Source: Vishniacozyma victoriae
Taxonomy: Eukaryota; Basidiomycota; Tremellomycetes; Tremellales; Bulleribasidiaceae
NCBI GenBank assembly: GCA_017654735.1
Contig: JADPYG010000088.1
Span: forward strand, 4,650,001 to 4,714,000
Direction: 5' to 3'
Length of the DNA: 64,000 bases
The notes below the pieces were generated by a model that worked only from the letters and a program-made list of their open reading frames with translations, ran no database searches and was not told where the DNA came from. Below are positions 43,632 to 56,298 of this stretch, piece by piece (position 1 is the stretch's first letter; each line of letters starts with the position of its first letter). A program made the position numbers and the translations under genes.

Positions 43632-46202
43632 ATGGACAGAAGAGTAGCAGAGCTACATGCATCGGCGGTAAGCTCGTAACCACCATCCTTCCCAGATCAA
43701 AGCTGAACATCGCAGCTTTCTCCGCCGGAGTACAAGGCCTTCGGATCATACCTACAAGCCTTGACTGGACGTTCATCCGTGACTCCCTCGTCTATCAAGC
43801 CAGACACGAAATTTACGAGGAACGAGCTCCGTCTTGTAGCTCAAGAGAAGATTGGAGTCAGCGCAGAGACTTGCTATAGGGTGAGTGATATGGCTAGACG
43901 AGACTGACGGTCAGGTCACCGAGGCTATCAGTCCGGGTAGACAGGACCTCACAGTCGGCCAGATCCTGGCATGCTTTAGGCTTATAGGGCATGCTCGAAC
44001 CGCTATGAATCGGCCCAAGACTTCTGCTATCAGTCCACCTGTGGACTTGGCATTGTTGTTTGTGCCATGTAAGCTATGTATTGCAAAGGCGACGAGGCAA
44101 AAGCTGACATTTGTAGGCACACCAATTGAAAATACTCCGGCTCCACCTGTCAAGGTTCCTCCTCCAGTACCTTCGCGAGCTCGGAAGACCTCCGCCAACC
44201 TCACTACAACCCAGAAGCCGGTCAAAAAAGAAGAGGAACCATTGACAACGGAAACACCGGTCCAAGGATCTGCAAGTCGACAATCCCTTCCAGCTCGTTT
44301 CCCCACCAATACAAATCCATTCTACGGTGATTTACGCCGAGCCAGCCCAGAAAAGAAGCCTCGGTCCAAGTCCGTCGCATTTGACGCGTCCGACTCCAGC
44401 TCGGATTCCGACTCTGATGAGACTAGCGTTCCCCCTAAAGTCGAAGATCTCACACATTCAACGAGTAATCCGTTCCGACAGCGAAAGGTCTCTGTACCTA
44501 CCATCATTGCTCGCCCTCCTCCGGTACCACCTAGGAAGTCGACCGCATCTGGAGATTCACCCAGACGAAACAACAGGGTGCCATCCGTATCGTCTGTTAC
44601 GAGTTTGATATCGAACAATACCTCCGGCCCCCGAGCATCAGCATTGATCCAATCATCCCTTTCAGCCGCGGCAGCTCAATCGTCCTCGTCGCGCAAGACT
44701 GGATCAAGCTTGCACGTTATCCAGCAGTCAACTGGTGGAAGCAACACCGGTTCGATCAAACCTACCCGGACCACAAGTTCCAGTCGAAACGCCGACCTGA
44801 TCAAGAGAGTCACGGAAGCAGTCAAAGAGTCGGAGGAAGAAACTCCTCAGCCTCCTCCTCGCCGAACTACTTCGTCAAAATCGAAATCTCGTATACATCA
44901 ACTTGCCAAGCCTTTCCTTGACGCAGACCCAGATTTGATACCTTGGACATGCGTCGACTTGGTACAAGGTATCAGTGGGGAACGACCATATGCGATGGTC
45001 ATCCTAAACCAACCGATTACAAGGAAAGATGTCTTCCTTCGGGCCTGGTCTGCAGGTAAGCCCTCCGAATCAACTCAAGTGGTCACACTCATGACCAGCT
45101 ACACTGCGCTTGTGTGCTGATGGCGGGGCCAACAGGTTGTATGATCTCTTCAATTCGGAGCAGAGACAGAAGTATGTACCTACGATGTCGTCACAGTACT
45201 GATATTCTAGCTATCTACCTACACTAATTAAAGGTGACTTGGACTCACTCAGATCCGATGTCCAAGAGTACTATGCATCAAAGGTAAGTTTTTCCTCTGA
45301 AATGCAGGCTAACAACCAGGGCGTGTCTGTCCTCCATGACGGCAGCGAGTACTCGACAGATTTGCAGAAATGTATAGAAGAAATCGAATCAGCAGAACAG
45401 AAAGATGGTGTCGAGGTATGTTTGGATACACAGATTGCAATGATAGACTGACGGATAGTATGATTTATTACTTATGGGCGGACTTTCTGGGCGAGTGGAT
45501 CAGACCGTCCACGTCATGTCACTTTTGCACAAACTCCGGAAGACTCGACCGAGAAGCTTCATCCTCAGCTCCGAGAGTCTTGCATGGGTCCTTGACGAGG
45601 TGAGTTTTCTTGCTCTCATCCTCTCGCTCATCTCTGACCACTAGGGATCACACGTGATCGAGATAGATCACTCCACAATGGGTCAGACATGTGGTATTCT
45701 ACCAGTCGGAATTGATAGTGCTTTCGTCAAGACTGAGGGATTAAAGTGGAATCTGGGTACGCCCAAACCACGTCAACAACACTTCGGCTGACTCGTAGAC
45801 TGGGACACATCCTTTGATGGCGACGTCTCAAGTTCGAACCATCTACTCCCCTCTGAACCCCTCGTTCACCTTAAAACGAATAGACCAGTCTTATGGTGTA
45901 TCGAAATCAAGCCCAATCTTCCTACTCTATTATCCCAACGTCAAGCTCCAATAAATCGTACAGCCTCGACATCACGACCCAAATCGATCGAGATCCCAAA
46001 GGGTATTCGAGACTTAAGTATAGGTATGGCGAAAGCAGCCGAGGGGGTGGGGAGGGAATTGGAGAAATTAGCTGCTCGCGATACTCGCTCACCCGTGGCT
46101 CAGACGAGCGAGGAGAACGGAGGATTACTTGATCGTGAAGAGACACCACCGAGGTCAACCGATAAATTGAGGGAGGAAGCTGGCTGGTCCAAATTAGATT
46201 GA
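43632..46202 (+). CDS. THI80: Thiamine pyrophosphokinase with N-terminal EH-like domain
   Basis: The C-terminal 300 residues are thiamine pyrophosphokinase, which makes the cofactor thiamine diphosphate: YAMVILNQPI, LRLCADGGANRLYDLFNSEQ, GDLDSLRSDV, STDLQKCIEEI, LLMGGLSGRVDQTVHVMSLL, MGQTCGILPVG and GLKWNL. The first exons encode MDRRVAELHASALSPPEYKA and a helix-loop region (FTRNELRLVAQEKIGVSAET, LTVGQILACFRLIGHA) that resembles an EH or EF-hand-like domain as in sorting-nexin Mvp1 N-termini. A Ser/Pro-rich linker of about 280 residues with PPPVPSR/PPPVPPRK motifs joins them. The linker and the start of the kinase lie on one exon (44119-45056) with no internal Met before the kinase, so this is one protein of about 700 residues, much longer than the usual 250-320. 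About ten exons. A C-terminal acidic/basic tail follows. Confidence 0.82.
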
Positions 46203-46239
46203 TACAGTACATGCATTCTGTGCCTCACTACTTCTGGAT

Positions 46240-47631
46240 CTACTTGACTTTGTCGATAAACTCGTTGATATCCTCCCAGAAGTCCTCTGGAACTTCCAAA
46301 GCAGCGAAATGACCTCCCTATCCAGTCAGCTTCGAGTCACGCCGCTCAGGGGGAAGTACTAACCCTTTCGTGCCTCTTTGACCAGACCAAGTCTGCATCT
46401 CCACTATTCTTGACCCATGAGATGGGGGTAGGGAGCAACTCATTGACAAAATGACTGTATCCAGCTGGTTTGCTTGTCTTACCAGGTTTATTGTTACCCC
46501 TCGTAATAGCCGATTTACCATTACTTGTTCGATAATGATACAACCCAGTAGGGTAAGACTTTGTAATCCAATAAAGGGTGACATTTGCGAGAATGAGGTC
46601 GAGAGAAGGGGTAGTAGTATCATGTGACCAGACTAACATCTTTTCTCCTATCCATGCAAGGAGGGAGACGGGGTTACTGGAGACGACTATGGCGATTGTG
46701 CTAGTTTTAGTGGCGTGTTCGTGATTATAGGCGAATCCCCATTTCCTATTATCCTCAATACGATCAATGGACTCCTGATCGGGACCATCGAATTTGGATC
46801 GGTCCTGGTCTTCTTCGGAGGGATTTGTGATCCACATATTTAGATGAATTGCTACCTATCAGTTGGAGCTTCGGGATGAATGGGAAGGGTGTACCTTTGC
46901 AAGAGTCAAACTCGGCGAGATACCTCGATACTGCACTTCCCACGTCTCCACCTTGAGCGATATAGCCTTTGAGGCCAAGGCCCTCCATTAACGAATTGAA
47001 GATAGGAGCATTATCCCTAGTCGTAAATTCCTTGTCGAGTGGTGGGGCGGATGAGTATCCGTATCCGATAAGTGAAGGGACGATCAGGTTAACAGGTAGT
47101 GTTTCCGGAGTATACTTTCTGGACAAGTACTCCGTGAGAGGGAGGAACTCGAGGAAAGATCCTGGAGAGAGTTAGCTGGAACGAAGGTATTGAAGGAAGG
47201 ACTCACCTGGCCAACCGTGAGTCATGATGATCGATTGGGCATGTTTCTTCTCTGAGAACAGACCCATAAAGTGGACCGTATGGGTGTTTCCATCATGTGC
47301 AATCTCAGCGGTGTAGTTGGCAAAGTTATTGATCCTCTTTTCAATTGATCGCCTACAATCAGCTCACGTCCACAATGGCGTTGTTTTACAATACGTACCA
47401 GTCGAACTTCCCCGTCCAGAGGGCTATAGCCTCCTTGATCCAATCCTTCTTCACCCCCAAGTCTTCGCCGTCCTTCTCTGCATTCCCAAGAGTCTCGTAT
47501 GTATCCCTAATCTCGGGTGTATCTTGAATTCTGCGCTTCAAATCCTCAAGAACAGAGTCGGAGATGTTGGCGGTGAATTCCTTGAGTGGGATGGTAGGTT
47601 CATTTGGGAGCTTCTGGAATGGCTTCGACAT
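46240..47631 (-). CDS. Epoxide hydrolase (microsomal-type alpha/beta hydrolase)
   Basis: An alpha/beta-hydrolase with the N-terminal EHN domain typical of microsomal-type epoxide hydrolases: PFQKLPNEPTIPLKEF, ISDSVLEDLKRRIQDTPE, RINNFANYTAEIAHDGNTHT. Catalytic features are the HGWPGS oxyanion motif (joined across an intron), the nucleophile Asp in QGGDVGSAV, and the late His in GGHFAALEVPEDFWEDI. The Asp nucleophile marks an epoxide hydrolase rather than an esterase. About 410 residues in four exons, stop after IDKVK. There is no obvious N-terminal membrane anchor. It is convergent with the thiamine pyrophosphokinase fusion (38 bp between stop codons). Confidence 0.88.
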
Positions 47632-47842
47632 CGTTCTTGCTTGACTATGTGATGGGACAGGAAGAGGATACTGTACCCGGCATCCCGGGGTGATTTCAAG
47701 CTGAATCAGCTGGATAAGTTACATCATCTACGCGTCATCGCACGTGACGGGTGGGGGATAGTTTCATGCTGTCTGATGGTAGATGATATATATGTATACA
47801 ACGAAGTCCTGCGAGTCCTATGGTAAAGGTTTATACAACATG

Positions 47843-49909
47843 CTACGTCCTAAGTTCTACAGGCGGAGGTATCACGGGAATAGCGTTCAATTCAAACGCA
47901 ACAGCCTGGAAAGCTTTCACCAGCTCATCATCCAGTTTTCCTCCTTCTCCACCACCAGCCACTGTAGGTAACATACAGCTCCATGGATCATCCCATGACC
48001 ACCCTTCTGGTTCTTCAACACCCGCCTCGAATCCAAGTCCAGCCCCGGTTCCGGCAGAGGCCGAACCTGACCCAAATCCGAAACCTGTCGATGGAGCCGA
48101 TCCGAAACCTGATTGACCGAAAGCTGATGATGACTCAAATGCCCCACCTGATGTAGGTGGCTTAGCTGCTGCGAATCCGAATGCTAAGCCCGAGGCGGCG
48201 GACGTTGATGAAGTGGAACCAGCGGTGGCAGTCGTAGATCCAAAGGGTGACGCAGCAGCAGGTTGACCGAAACCGCCGAACCCGCCTGTCGCTGTCGTTG
48301 GAGCAGGCTGGCCGAAGGGATTGGAAGCGGGTGTTGCTGTAGATCCGAACGCGGAAGTCTGTGCCGGCTTTGACGGCTGGCCGAATGCTGACTGACCGAA
48401 TCCGGCTCCTGGAGCTGGTGTAGTTGTTGATCCGAATGCTGGCTTGGCCGTAGATGTCGCCCCGAATCCTGAAGCCTGAGGTGGTGCGGACCCGAATGCT
48501 CCTGATGTTGGTGTAGATCCGAATGCGGCAGGTTTACTCGGTTGTCCGAAAGCCGATTGTCCAAAACCAGATGCTGGTGGTGTAGCGTTTACGCCACCAA
48601 AGGGTGAGGATGAAGCGGGTTTCGTAGCGTTCGCGCCGCCAAATGCAGAAGCGGCAGGCTGAGTAGCGTTAGCACCGCCGAATGGTGACGATGCGGGCTG
48701 TGCAGCTCCGAAAGGCGATGAGGCGGGTTTGATCGCGTTGACACCGCCAAAAGGTGATGCAGATGGCGCTGCTGAGAAGCCATTTCCAGGTGATTTCGAT
48801 CCGAATGCTCCAGAAGCTGCGGGGGCGCCAAATGCACCTCCAGTGGCAGGCTTGGCTCCAAATCCTGATGATCCGAATGCCGGCGCTGCTGTGGTACTAG
48901 CTCCGAAAGTAGATGATCCGAATCCACCTGCTGCCGCTGCTGGTTTCTGACCGAAAGCCGATTGTCCAAATCCACTACCTGGTGGTGGTTGCGTAGTCGA
49001 CGTAGCCCCAAAACCACCAGATGCGGTTCCGAACGCTTTAGGCGCTGTAGGCGTTGTTGAGGCTCCAAACGCTTTCGGGCCGGTTGGTGTTGACCCAAAG
49101 CCTGAAGATCCAAATGCCCCTCCTCCTGCTGGTTTCTGGCCGAATGCTGATTGACCGAATCCCCCACTAGCTCCTGCTCCTTGTGTCTGTCCGAACGATG
49201 TTGACCTCGCGTTACCGCCAAATCCTGTGGCAACCGGGCCCGCATTCGAGCTGGATTGACCTAGGACCGCTGCTTCGGAGAATGAATCAGGTCGAGGTCC
49301 ACCTATTTCGCTTCCTGGTGGATATCGGGCATCGTGCAGCTTTTCAGCGAGAGAGTTGCTCATCTTCAAATTTGAGAGCGCTTGATTTATCGTACTCAGG
49401 GCTTGTTGTTGTAATCGTTGTTCCTCTGCGACCTACTGAGTCAGGTATGATTCTTTTCGGGAAAGGGGTACTGACGTATTGCTGCGGCTGACCGGCTTTG
49501 AGAGCCTGCACACTCTTCCACCTCAACTCCTCTGGACTCAATTCATCTCCAAAGAATAAACATGGTTCGTATTTCGCTGCTCCAAATGATGATATGATCC
49601 ATTTTGGTCTCTCAAGACGTAATTCCGTTTCTATCGTCTGTTCACTACTTTATCAGCTTATCCCTCCTCTCCGACGGGTGACATACTTGAATTGATACTT
49701 CAGAGAGCCTTTGTTGACGCTAGCTAGTCGACCTCCGGCTCCTCCTATCATCAGTCATGAATGGGAAAATGTACATACGGTTGTTGTTCGTATGGGCAAA
49801 TCGACAATTGTTGCCATATCGACAGTACCTGAAACCTCGTCAGCATTGAGAGCATCGTGTGACTGTTCACCTACCCATTCTTGAAATCTCTACACTCTTG
49901 CGCCGACAT
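47843..49909 (-). CDS. NUP42: CCCH zinc-finger FG nucleoporin (Nup42/Amo1-like)
   Basis: An FG nucleoporin of the cytoplasmic face of the pore, involved in mRNA export. The start at 49909 gives MSAQECRDFKNGYCRYGNNC, then RFAH: a CCCH zinc finger (C-x6-C-x5-C-x3-H) split by the first intron. The next exons hold SLKYQFKTIETELRLERPKW and DELSPEELRWKSVQALK. After the coiled coil (EEQRLQQQALSTINQALSNL) the large last exon consists of FG repeats (FGQSAFGQKP, SPFGG, FGAT). It ends in a non-FG segment (LDDELVKAFQAVAFELNAIP) that probably contacts Gle1 in yeast Nup42. About 610 residues. The zinc finger plus FG layout matches vertebrate NUPL2/hCG1 and fungal Amo1. Confidence 0.78.
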
Positions 49910-51342
49910 GCCTGGTAGTGCTTCGTGCTGTATAGGAGTATCACCGTTATTGATTGCAATTCAAGGTGATCAGTGATAGGCGCGCGCTACAGGACCCATT
50001 CTGGCTCAGGCGCGTCGGAGATCGAGTCAACTCCGCTGGGGTAGGAAAGAGAAGGATTGATCTCATCATCTGGGTATACATGCAAGTGACCGGATGCGAG
50101 GCGCGGACAGACTGTCCAGATTAACTGGGTAGTATGTGATCAAAGGCCTTCACGGCGTTCAACCAGTTTGGGTGATATCGCAGAAGTGACGATTGCCGAG
50201 TGCTCGGTGATCATGACCGTGATGACTCGTCTCCCCGGTCTTGTAAGACGGTGGTCTCCCGGTAACCAGATTGCATATCCCATGACCCTCGAAGCGACGC
50301 GTATCATTTGCGCCCGATGCACGCTTGACGCTTGGCAAGCGTTCCATCGTACCATCCCAAAATACGAATTTTGACCCCTTTCTCGTAATGGAACACCGCT
50401 ACCGCCGGTGCCCAGAATACCAAGACATCGGACCATCGAGGTCTCTGTTCTCCGCAACGAGGGGTCTAGGCACTTGACCCTCCTCTTCAGGAGACGACAC
50501 TCGCTTGCTTCCAGGAAAGTTGGATAGACGTGAGGCACCCGCAATTCACTCTTTCAGGGTCAACAAAGGCGTTACCGGCGGCAGTTGACCATCACCATTT
50601 TGGGTCATTGATGCCCAATGCATGCTTGGGTGACCAATCGGCCCGGGTCGTGAGAAGGAAGACACCCCCTCGGGGATGCTATGATGTGCGTGACCGAGTC
50701 CACACCACGTAACAACGAATTACGCAGCTTCGAAAGAAAGATGCAACGGACTTGATGCGGAAAGCAGCTGGAAGAGAAGAAGCAAAAAGGTTTCAGGGGC
50801 TGACGTCACCTGAATCTTGCACATCGGGGCTTCGCCGAATTCGTCAATAAACAAGTGCGCTTGGAGCTTCGACTTGGTAGCCATGCTATCTTTCTCCAAC
50901 ATTGTGCAGCGACCTTAGAGGCGCAGACACTGCAGAGACTGACCAAGAGCTTGCTGGGTCTAGGTAGCATCGTGCCATGTCGAGCTGTGTGCTTCTCGGT
51001 CAAAGGCTCGCCGAAGACGTCCCAAAACTTTGTTTCGGAGAATAAGCGAAAAGTAATCGGCTATGATGTAAGGGGAAAAAAGACAACGTAAGTCTACAAA
51101 TAGCATGAAGTCTCCTTGGCTCCCCCATTTTACCCCTTGTTGGGATCCAGCCCGCTCCCGGCCGTTCATTTACCGCAGCCACCACAGCCTTTCCGCGTCA
51201 TCTAAGCGACAGCCTGTCTCCCAAATCGTCGACGAAAGCCCCACGTCATTTATCGCTCATCCACCATCTCCCGCTTCAGCTCCTTTTTGCCCCCTGATCC
51301 CCTCGTTCCTCGGCTAAGCATCCCTGATTGAGCTTTGTTGCA
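49910..51342. promoter_or_regulatory. Long gene-free region upstream of the sugar transporter
   Basis: About 1.4 kb with no supported gene. Minus-strand frames up to 134 codons (50140-50544) lack motifs. Length and position suggest a complex promoter for the transporter, as often seen for nutrient-regulated permeases. CT-rich leader sequence appears near 51160-51300. Confidence 0.5.
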
Positions 51343-51349
51343 TATATAA
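51343..51349 (+). promoter_or_regulatory. TATA box of the sugar transporter gene
   Basis: TATATAA lies 110 bp before the ATG at 51453, in the sequence GCATATATAACTA. Confidence 0.6.
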
Positions 51350-51452
51350 CTACCTACCCAGGTCTTGTGATCCTAATTCTCTTGTTCGCAAACAACGACA
51401 ATTAGTTCTCTTTGAACGTTTACCTCTACTTCATTTCAACTAGTCAACAACA

Positions 51453-53383
51453 ATGGGTGGTGGTGCTGTCGCTTCTGGCGATTTCGATGCTGTAGTCGCT
51501 GGTCATGATCAACAAGGATGGCGAGGTTTGATCAACAACAAGAAGGCTTTGGGTTTGGCTACCTTCGCTTCCCTCGGTGGTGTTCTTTACGGGTACAACC
51601 AGGGTGTGTTCGGTCAAGTTCAGGTCATGGAGGAGTTTGTTTGTCGATACGCCGATACTGTGAGCATTTCACGTCAGCTCGGCTCATGATCTGGACACTG
51701 ACATAACAGCTCGGACCACTGCAACAGAATGGTGTCAAGAAGGGAATGTTAACTGCTATCCTTGGTGAGTCTGCTTAATAAGGAGTTCACGAGAGCTGAA
51801 CAATCAGAACTTGCTGCTGCTGTTGGTGCCCTCATGGCTGGTCCTATCTCGGACATCTACTCACGAAAATACTCGATTTCCGGATGGACCGTCGTCTTCA
51901 TTCTCGGTGTCGCCATCCAGACTGGCGCCAATTTCAATGTTGCTACTATGTACGCTGGTCGATGGTTCGCCGGTATGGGAGTCGGAGCTCTTTCGATGTT
52001 GGTCCCTATGTACAATGCCGAGCTCGCTCCTCCAGGAATTCGAGGTTCTCTGGTCGCCTTGCAACAACTGGCTATCACGTTCGGTATCCTTGTCTCGTAC
52101 TGGATCGCCTACGGCACCAACTGTACGTTAATTCAGAGTTTGGCATGTGTTGTCACTGATTACCAGACATCGGCGGCGTTACTTTCGACTGCAACACTGG
52201 AACCGGGCAGAGCACTGCTGCGTGGCGGGTTCCCTTGGGTCTCCAAATCGTTCCCGCGATCTTGCTGCTCGTCGGTGCTATCTTCCTTCCCTACTCTCCT
52301 CGATGGTTGATGCTTCGAGGTGAGTCTCGAGTCGGCAACACAAGCGGTCCACTGACATGGTAGGACGAGAGGAAGAATGCCTCGAAACTCTCGCCAAACT
52401 ACGTGGACGAGGAGCCGATGCCCCTGACATCCAATTCGAATTCCGAGCTCTCCAGGCTGAGCGACTTGTGGAGCGAGAAGCAGCCAAGGAGCGATACGGT
52501 ATGAACGATGTCACCTTCAAGGTGTCTCTATGGGAATACAAGCGACTTTTGACCACCAAGCCCCTTCTCCACCGACTCATGCTCGGAGCTGGTGCCCAGG
52601 CTCTCCAACAGTGGACAGGTATCAATGCAATCATCTACTACGCACCTACGATCTTCGGCCAAATTGGTCTGGAGGGCCCAACCATCGGTCTGCTCGCTAC
52701 TGGTGTCGTTGGTATTGTCAACTTCCTCTTCACGATCCCTGCCGTACTCTTTGTCGACAACTTTGGACGAAAACCTATGTTGGCAGGTGGAGAGGCTTTG
52801 ATGGCCATTTGTCACGCCACAATCGCAGCCATCATTGCAGTCTACGGAGGACCTAATGAACGATTTAGTCGAGGATACAAGGCTGCCGGTAACGGTGCTG
52901 TCTTCATGGTCTACCTCTACATCTGTACGTTCGCCGTCACTTGGGGTCCTCTTGCTTGGGTCGTTTCTGCCGAAGTCTTCCCTCTGGATATGCGAGCCAA
53001 GGGAATGTCGATCTCATCTGCTGTCAAGTGAGTTTCATCCGCGACAGACCCTGATCAACGCTGATCTGGCTAGTTGGCTCATGAACTTTACAGTTGCCTT
53101 GACTACACCTGTCATGTTTGAAAACATCGGCTACGGCACTTACTTGGTTTTCATGGGATTCTGTATTATCGGATTCCTCTACTCGGTCTTCCTCCTCCCC
53201 GAACTCAAGGGTCTATCTCTAGAAGACGTCGATGCCATCTTCAACGACCAGTCCGGTGCCGAAGACCGAGCTCGACGAGAACGAGTCGCCAAGCAGATCG
53301 GTCTCGACAAGATTGCTCAAGATGTCCAGCACTCCGAGAAGGTTGGTGGCGCATCTGGTAACGGAAATGCCGAGCGAGTTTAG
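51453..53383 (+). CDS. Sugar transporter (MFS, hexose-type)
   Basis: A plasma-membrane sugar porter. The first helix carries [19 protein letters not shown]. The spliced second exon gives [13 protein letters not shown] (MFS loop motif) and [20 protein letters not shown]. Next come [20 protein letters not shown] and PYSPRWLM (the PESPR equivalent). The second half shows [33 protein letters not shown] and [20 protein letters not shown] (the sugar-porter P-L-R-x-R-G-like motif), and ends in a charged C-terminal tail. Six introns, all in consistent phase, about 550 residues. Fungal proteins with the NQGVFG variant in helix 1 are often annotated as monosaccharide transporters. The exact substrate is unknown. 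The long promoter and TATA box suggest regulated expression. Confidence 0.9.
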
Positions 53384-53553
53384 GAGGAAGAAGCAAATTG
53401 ATTCTGTTTTTCGTAATTTAATACTTGAATTAGCTGGTGGAATGTTTGCCATGTAGCATGATTATCTTGGACGCGGATGATACATTTATTGCGAGGCGCT
53501 GATACTGAATGTACATTCTGGCAATACAAACATCGTATCGAATATGACAATAT

Positions 53554-55835
53554 CTACCCCGTGGCTCGCAACCCTTCTTCTTCAACTTCGGTGTCCATTT
53601 CCTCAATGCTCGCAGCTGGAGGCTCACTCTGTCGATTCTCATGTTCCAACTCATTGTGAAAGACATGTTTCTGACCCCTCGAGTAGTACCTAGCAGGATC
53701 CGTACCCTGCACAGTCCCCTCGGTAATCAGGCAATATCTTACCGACTAAATATCAGCATCTCCACGACGGCATTGAAATGAAAAGACATTCTGAACCAGG
53801 TACTTCAAACATGGCATCTCCCAAAATCTCCTCAAGTACCCCGCGCAGACCTCTAGCTCCCCCACCCCGCTTCAGCCCAACATCCGCAACGGCCCGCAAC
53901 GCTCCCGTGGTGAATTGCAATTCACTTCCATACCGCTCGAAAATCTCTGTATACTGTTTGACAAGCGCGTTCTTGGGTTCTAGAAGGATTTGAATCAGGT
54001 CGTCATTCGATAATGGGTGCAGGGTCGATAGAATCGGGAGTCGACCTAAGAATTCGGGAATTAAGCCGTATTGCTGCAGATCCGGGGATGTTAGGCCTTT
54101 TAAAGGGGTGGGATCTTGGTCAACGGAATCTGGATTGGCTGGTTTGGGGAGTGGTGCACCGAATCCTATCGACTAATCTGTCAGCTTGAGTTCTTAATAA
54201 ATAAACGGACTTACCCCCTTGCCAAGTCGGCGCTGGACTATACTCTCCAATCCGACGAACGCGCCAGATAAGATGAAAAGGATATTGCTCGTATCCACGA
54301 CGAAGGTTTCACCCTTTCCACCCGCTCCTCCGCCTCCACCACCGCTGAATCCAGGTAGACCTTCTCTGACGCCTTTCTTCCCTCCTGGCCCAGCTCCAAA
54401 TGACCGATTCATTGGGTTATTTGGATCCCAATTTGGAGGCTCATATCCCGATCCGGACCCGGATGCATGTGGAGCTTCTGCTTTTGCACCTCCGGTCGGG
54501 CTCGAGCCTGCTGTGTGCGGCGAAATCGTGGTAGATGATGTAGAGGATGAGGTTGTGGTAGATGATGAGATAGGTGGAGGTTTAGCTGATAGCGTGACGT
54601 TCGTACCTTCCAGTAGTCGAAGTAAGGCCTGTTGGACCCCTTCTCCACCTACGTCCCTACCTCCACCCCAAGAGCCGAAATCACTCCCTCCTCTCCTGGC
54701 GAGCTTATCGATCTCGTCAATGTGGATGATGCCGATTCTGGAATTAGCTGAATTCTTGCCCTGATGATCAAGCTTACTCTGTTCGGTTGATATCGTATTC
54801 TGCGGCTTGGAGTAGGCGTAATACGCAGTTTTCGACGTCTTCGCCGACATCTGTCATGTCAGCGAGATCTAGGCACATTTGAGTACGTGTACTTACATCC
54901 TGCTTGGGTGTATGAAGTAGCATCGCATGAACTGAGAGGTCAGCTTAAGTCTTTTGCGTGTGTAATTGGCAGCTTACGCAAACGGTACATCCAGTATCTT
55001 GGCGAGGGTCTTTGCCATCAACGTCTTTCCCGTACCCGTTGGTCCACTTTCTATCAGTACAGCTACAGAGGATGGACAATGTGCTGATGGACGTACATCA
55101 TGAGCACATTACTCTTCTCCAACACGACTTCCTCCTTCGCTTTCTCCTTGCCTTTAACATCTTTCGATCGTTCCCCCTCAGCCGAGCTGGTATTTTTTCT
55201 CTGTCGAAGCGCTTTACTCAGTAACGGCACCTCCCCAGCTGGCTTCAGTGATGAGAAATACCCTCCATTCCGAGCTGTTATCAGCTCAGTTCGGTATCGG
55301 GTGATGAAGCTTACTCCATTGACCTTCCCTTGACCTGTTTAGGAGGTCATGCGTGAGCGTGGGATCTGCACCTTCTTCCGCTCCTGTGAATTTCGTTATA
55401 TCCCCCTCTGACCCTGCTACGACGATTGATGGGTCTGCAGGAACTTCTTTAAGTGCTGGGCGAGCCTTTGACTTGAATGGACTTGGACTGGCAGGGGGGT
55501 CGGGCTTGACCTCGGGGATATCGCTTGGTACTTGCGGAGGCGCTATCCTAGTGAAGTGATTGAATACACTTGACCATCAGCAGGAGACAAAATCAGTAGG
55601 GAGGAACGCATACGCGACAGATAGGGTCCTCTTGGCCTTCTCTTGACCGATGATATACTGAGATAAATGATTATAGATCTACAGTCAGCTGCGGCGATCC
55701 ATGATTGCCTTGACCCACCTCTCTAGGCGATTTTACCGCCATTTCTCCAGCTTGAGATACATTCCCACGAACGACCTCTGGGATCCCTCTACGCTTAGCG
55801 ATCCTGTATAGCTGTCTTCTGTTTATTGCGAACAT
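53554..55835 (-). CDS. MCX1: Mitochondrial ClpX-type unfoldase (Mcx1)
   Basis: AAA+ unfoldase of the mitochondrial matrix. The start at 55835 gives [20 protein letters not shown], a basic import leader. The motifs [20 protein letters not shown] and VFNHFTR are joined across introns, then Walker [37 protein letters not shown] and Walker [14 protein letters not shown]. The sensor region is [16 protein letters not shown], and after a Ser/Gly-rich insertion comes [20 protein letters not shown]. Then come [13 protein letters not shown] and [20 protein letters not shown]. There is no N-terminal zinc-binding domain, as in yeast Mcx1. A roughly 95-residue Ser/Thr/Gly insertion sits between the pore/sensor segments. 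It is divergent from the histone deacetylase gene. About 620 residues, about nine exons. Confidence 0.9.
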
Positions 55836-56155
55836 GGTCAATATGGTTTACTGTATTTGCTATCTACTCTACGAGTCATTAACACGCACCGGCCGAGATG
55901 ATCGAAGTGGAGGTCATGCTATCGGTTACACCCGGTGGATCCTATATACTTTAATTATGTTTACCATTTAGTGCCTATTCTAAGCATCCTTCTACATCCA
56001 GCCCGGTAGTGTAGCGACTACCTCTCTGCATACATTGATATTCAAGTATCACCTATCTATCACCAACCCCGACCCCGAGACCTCGCGAGACGATATCGAG
56101 AGAACCATCACTACTCGAATACACCTTCGGCGTACCTTCGTAAAATCATTAAAAG
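55836..56155. promoter_or_regulatory. Divergent promoter between MCX1 and the HDAC gene
   Basis: About 320 bp of promoter with no coding feature. The right part probably forms the first, non-coding exon of the deacetylase gene. Confidence 0.45.
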
Positions 56156-56203
56156 GTGAGCCGGTCCAAATATCTGCTTGTCGACTGGTAAGCTGATAGA
56201 TAG
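56156..56203 (+). other. Probable 5' UTR intron of the HDAC gene
   Basis: A well-formed 48-nt intron (donor GTGAGC, branch GCTGAT, acceptor GATAG) lies between the promoter and the ATG at 56299. There is no ATG in the preceding 100 bases, so it would be in the 5' leader. Confidence 0.5.
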
Positions 56204-56298
56204 GAAGTAGCGACAGTAGCGTCCACAAGCCATACACTGGTGTCATACCTGATAGACTCCATTAACCCTAGCCTCTGAATCATACCTACCGGGCCATC

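Noticed and set aside
50140..50544. 134-codon minus-strand frame upstream of the sugar transporter
   Set aside because: Several overlapping frames of similar length on both strands indicate base composition rather than coding.
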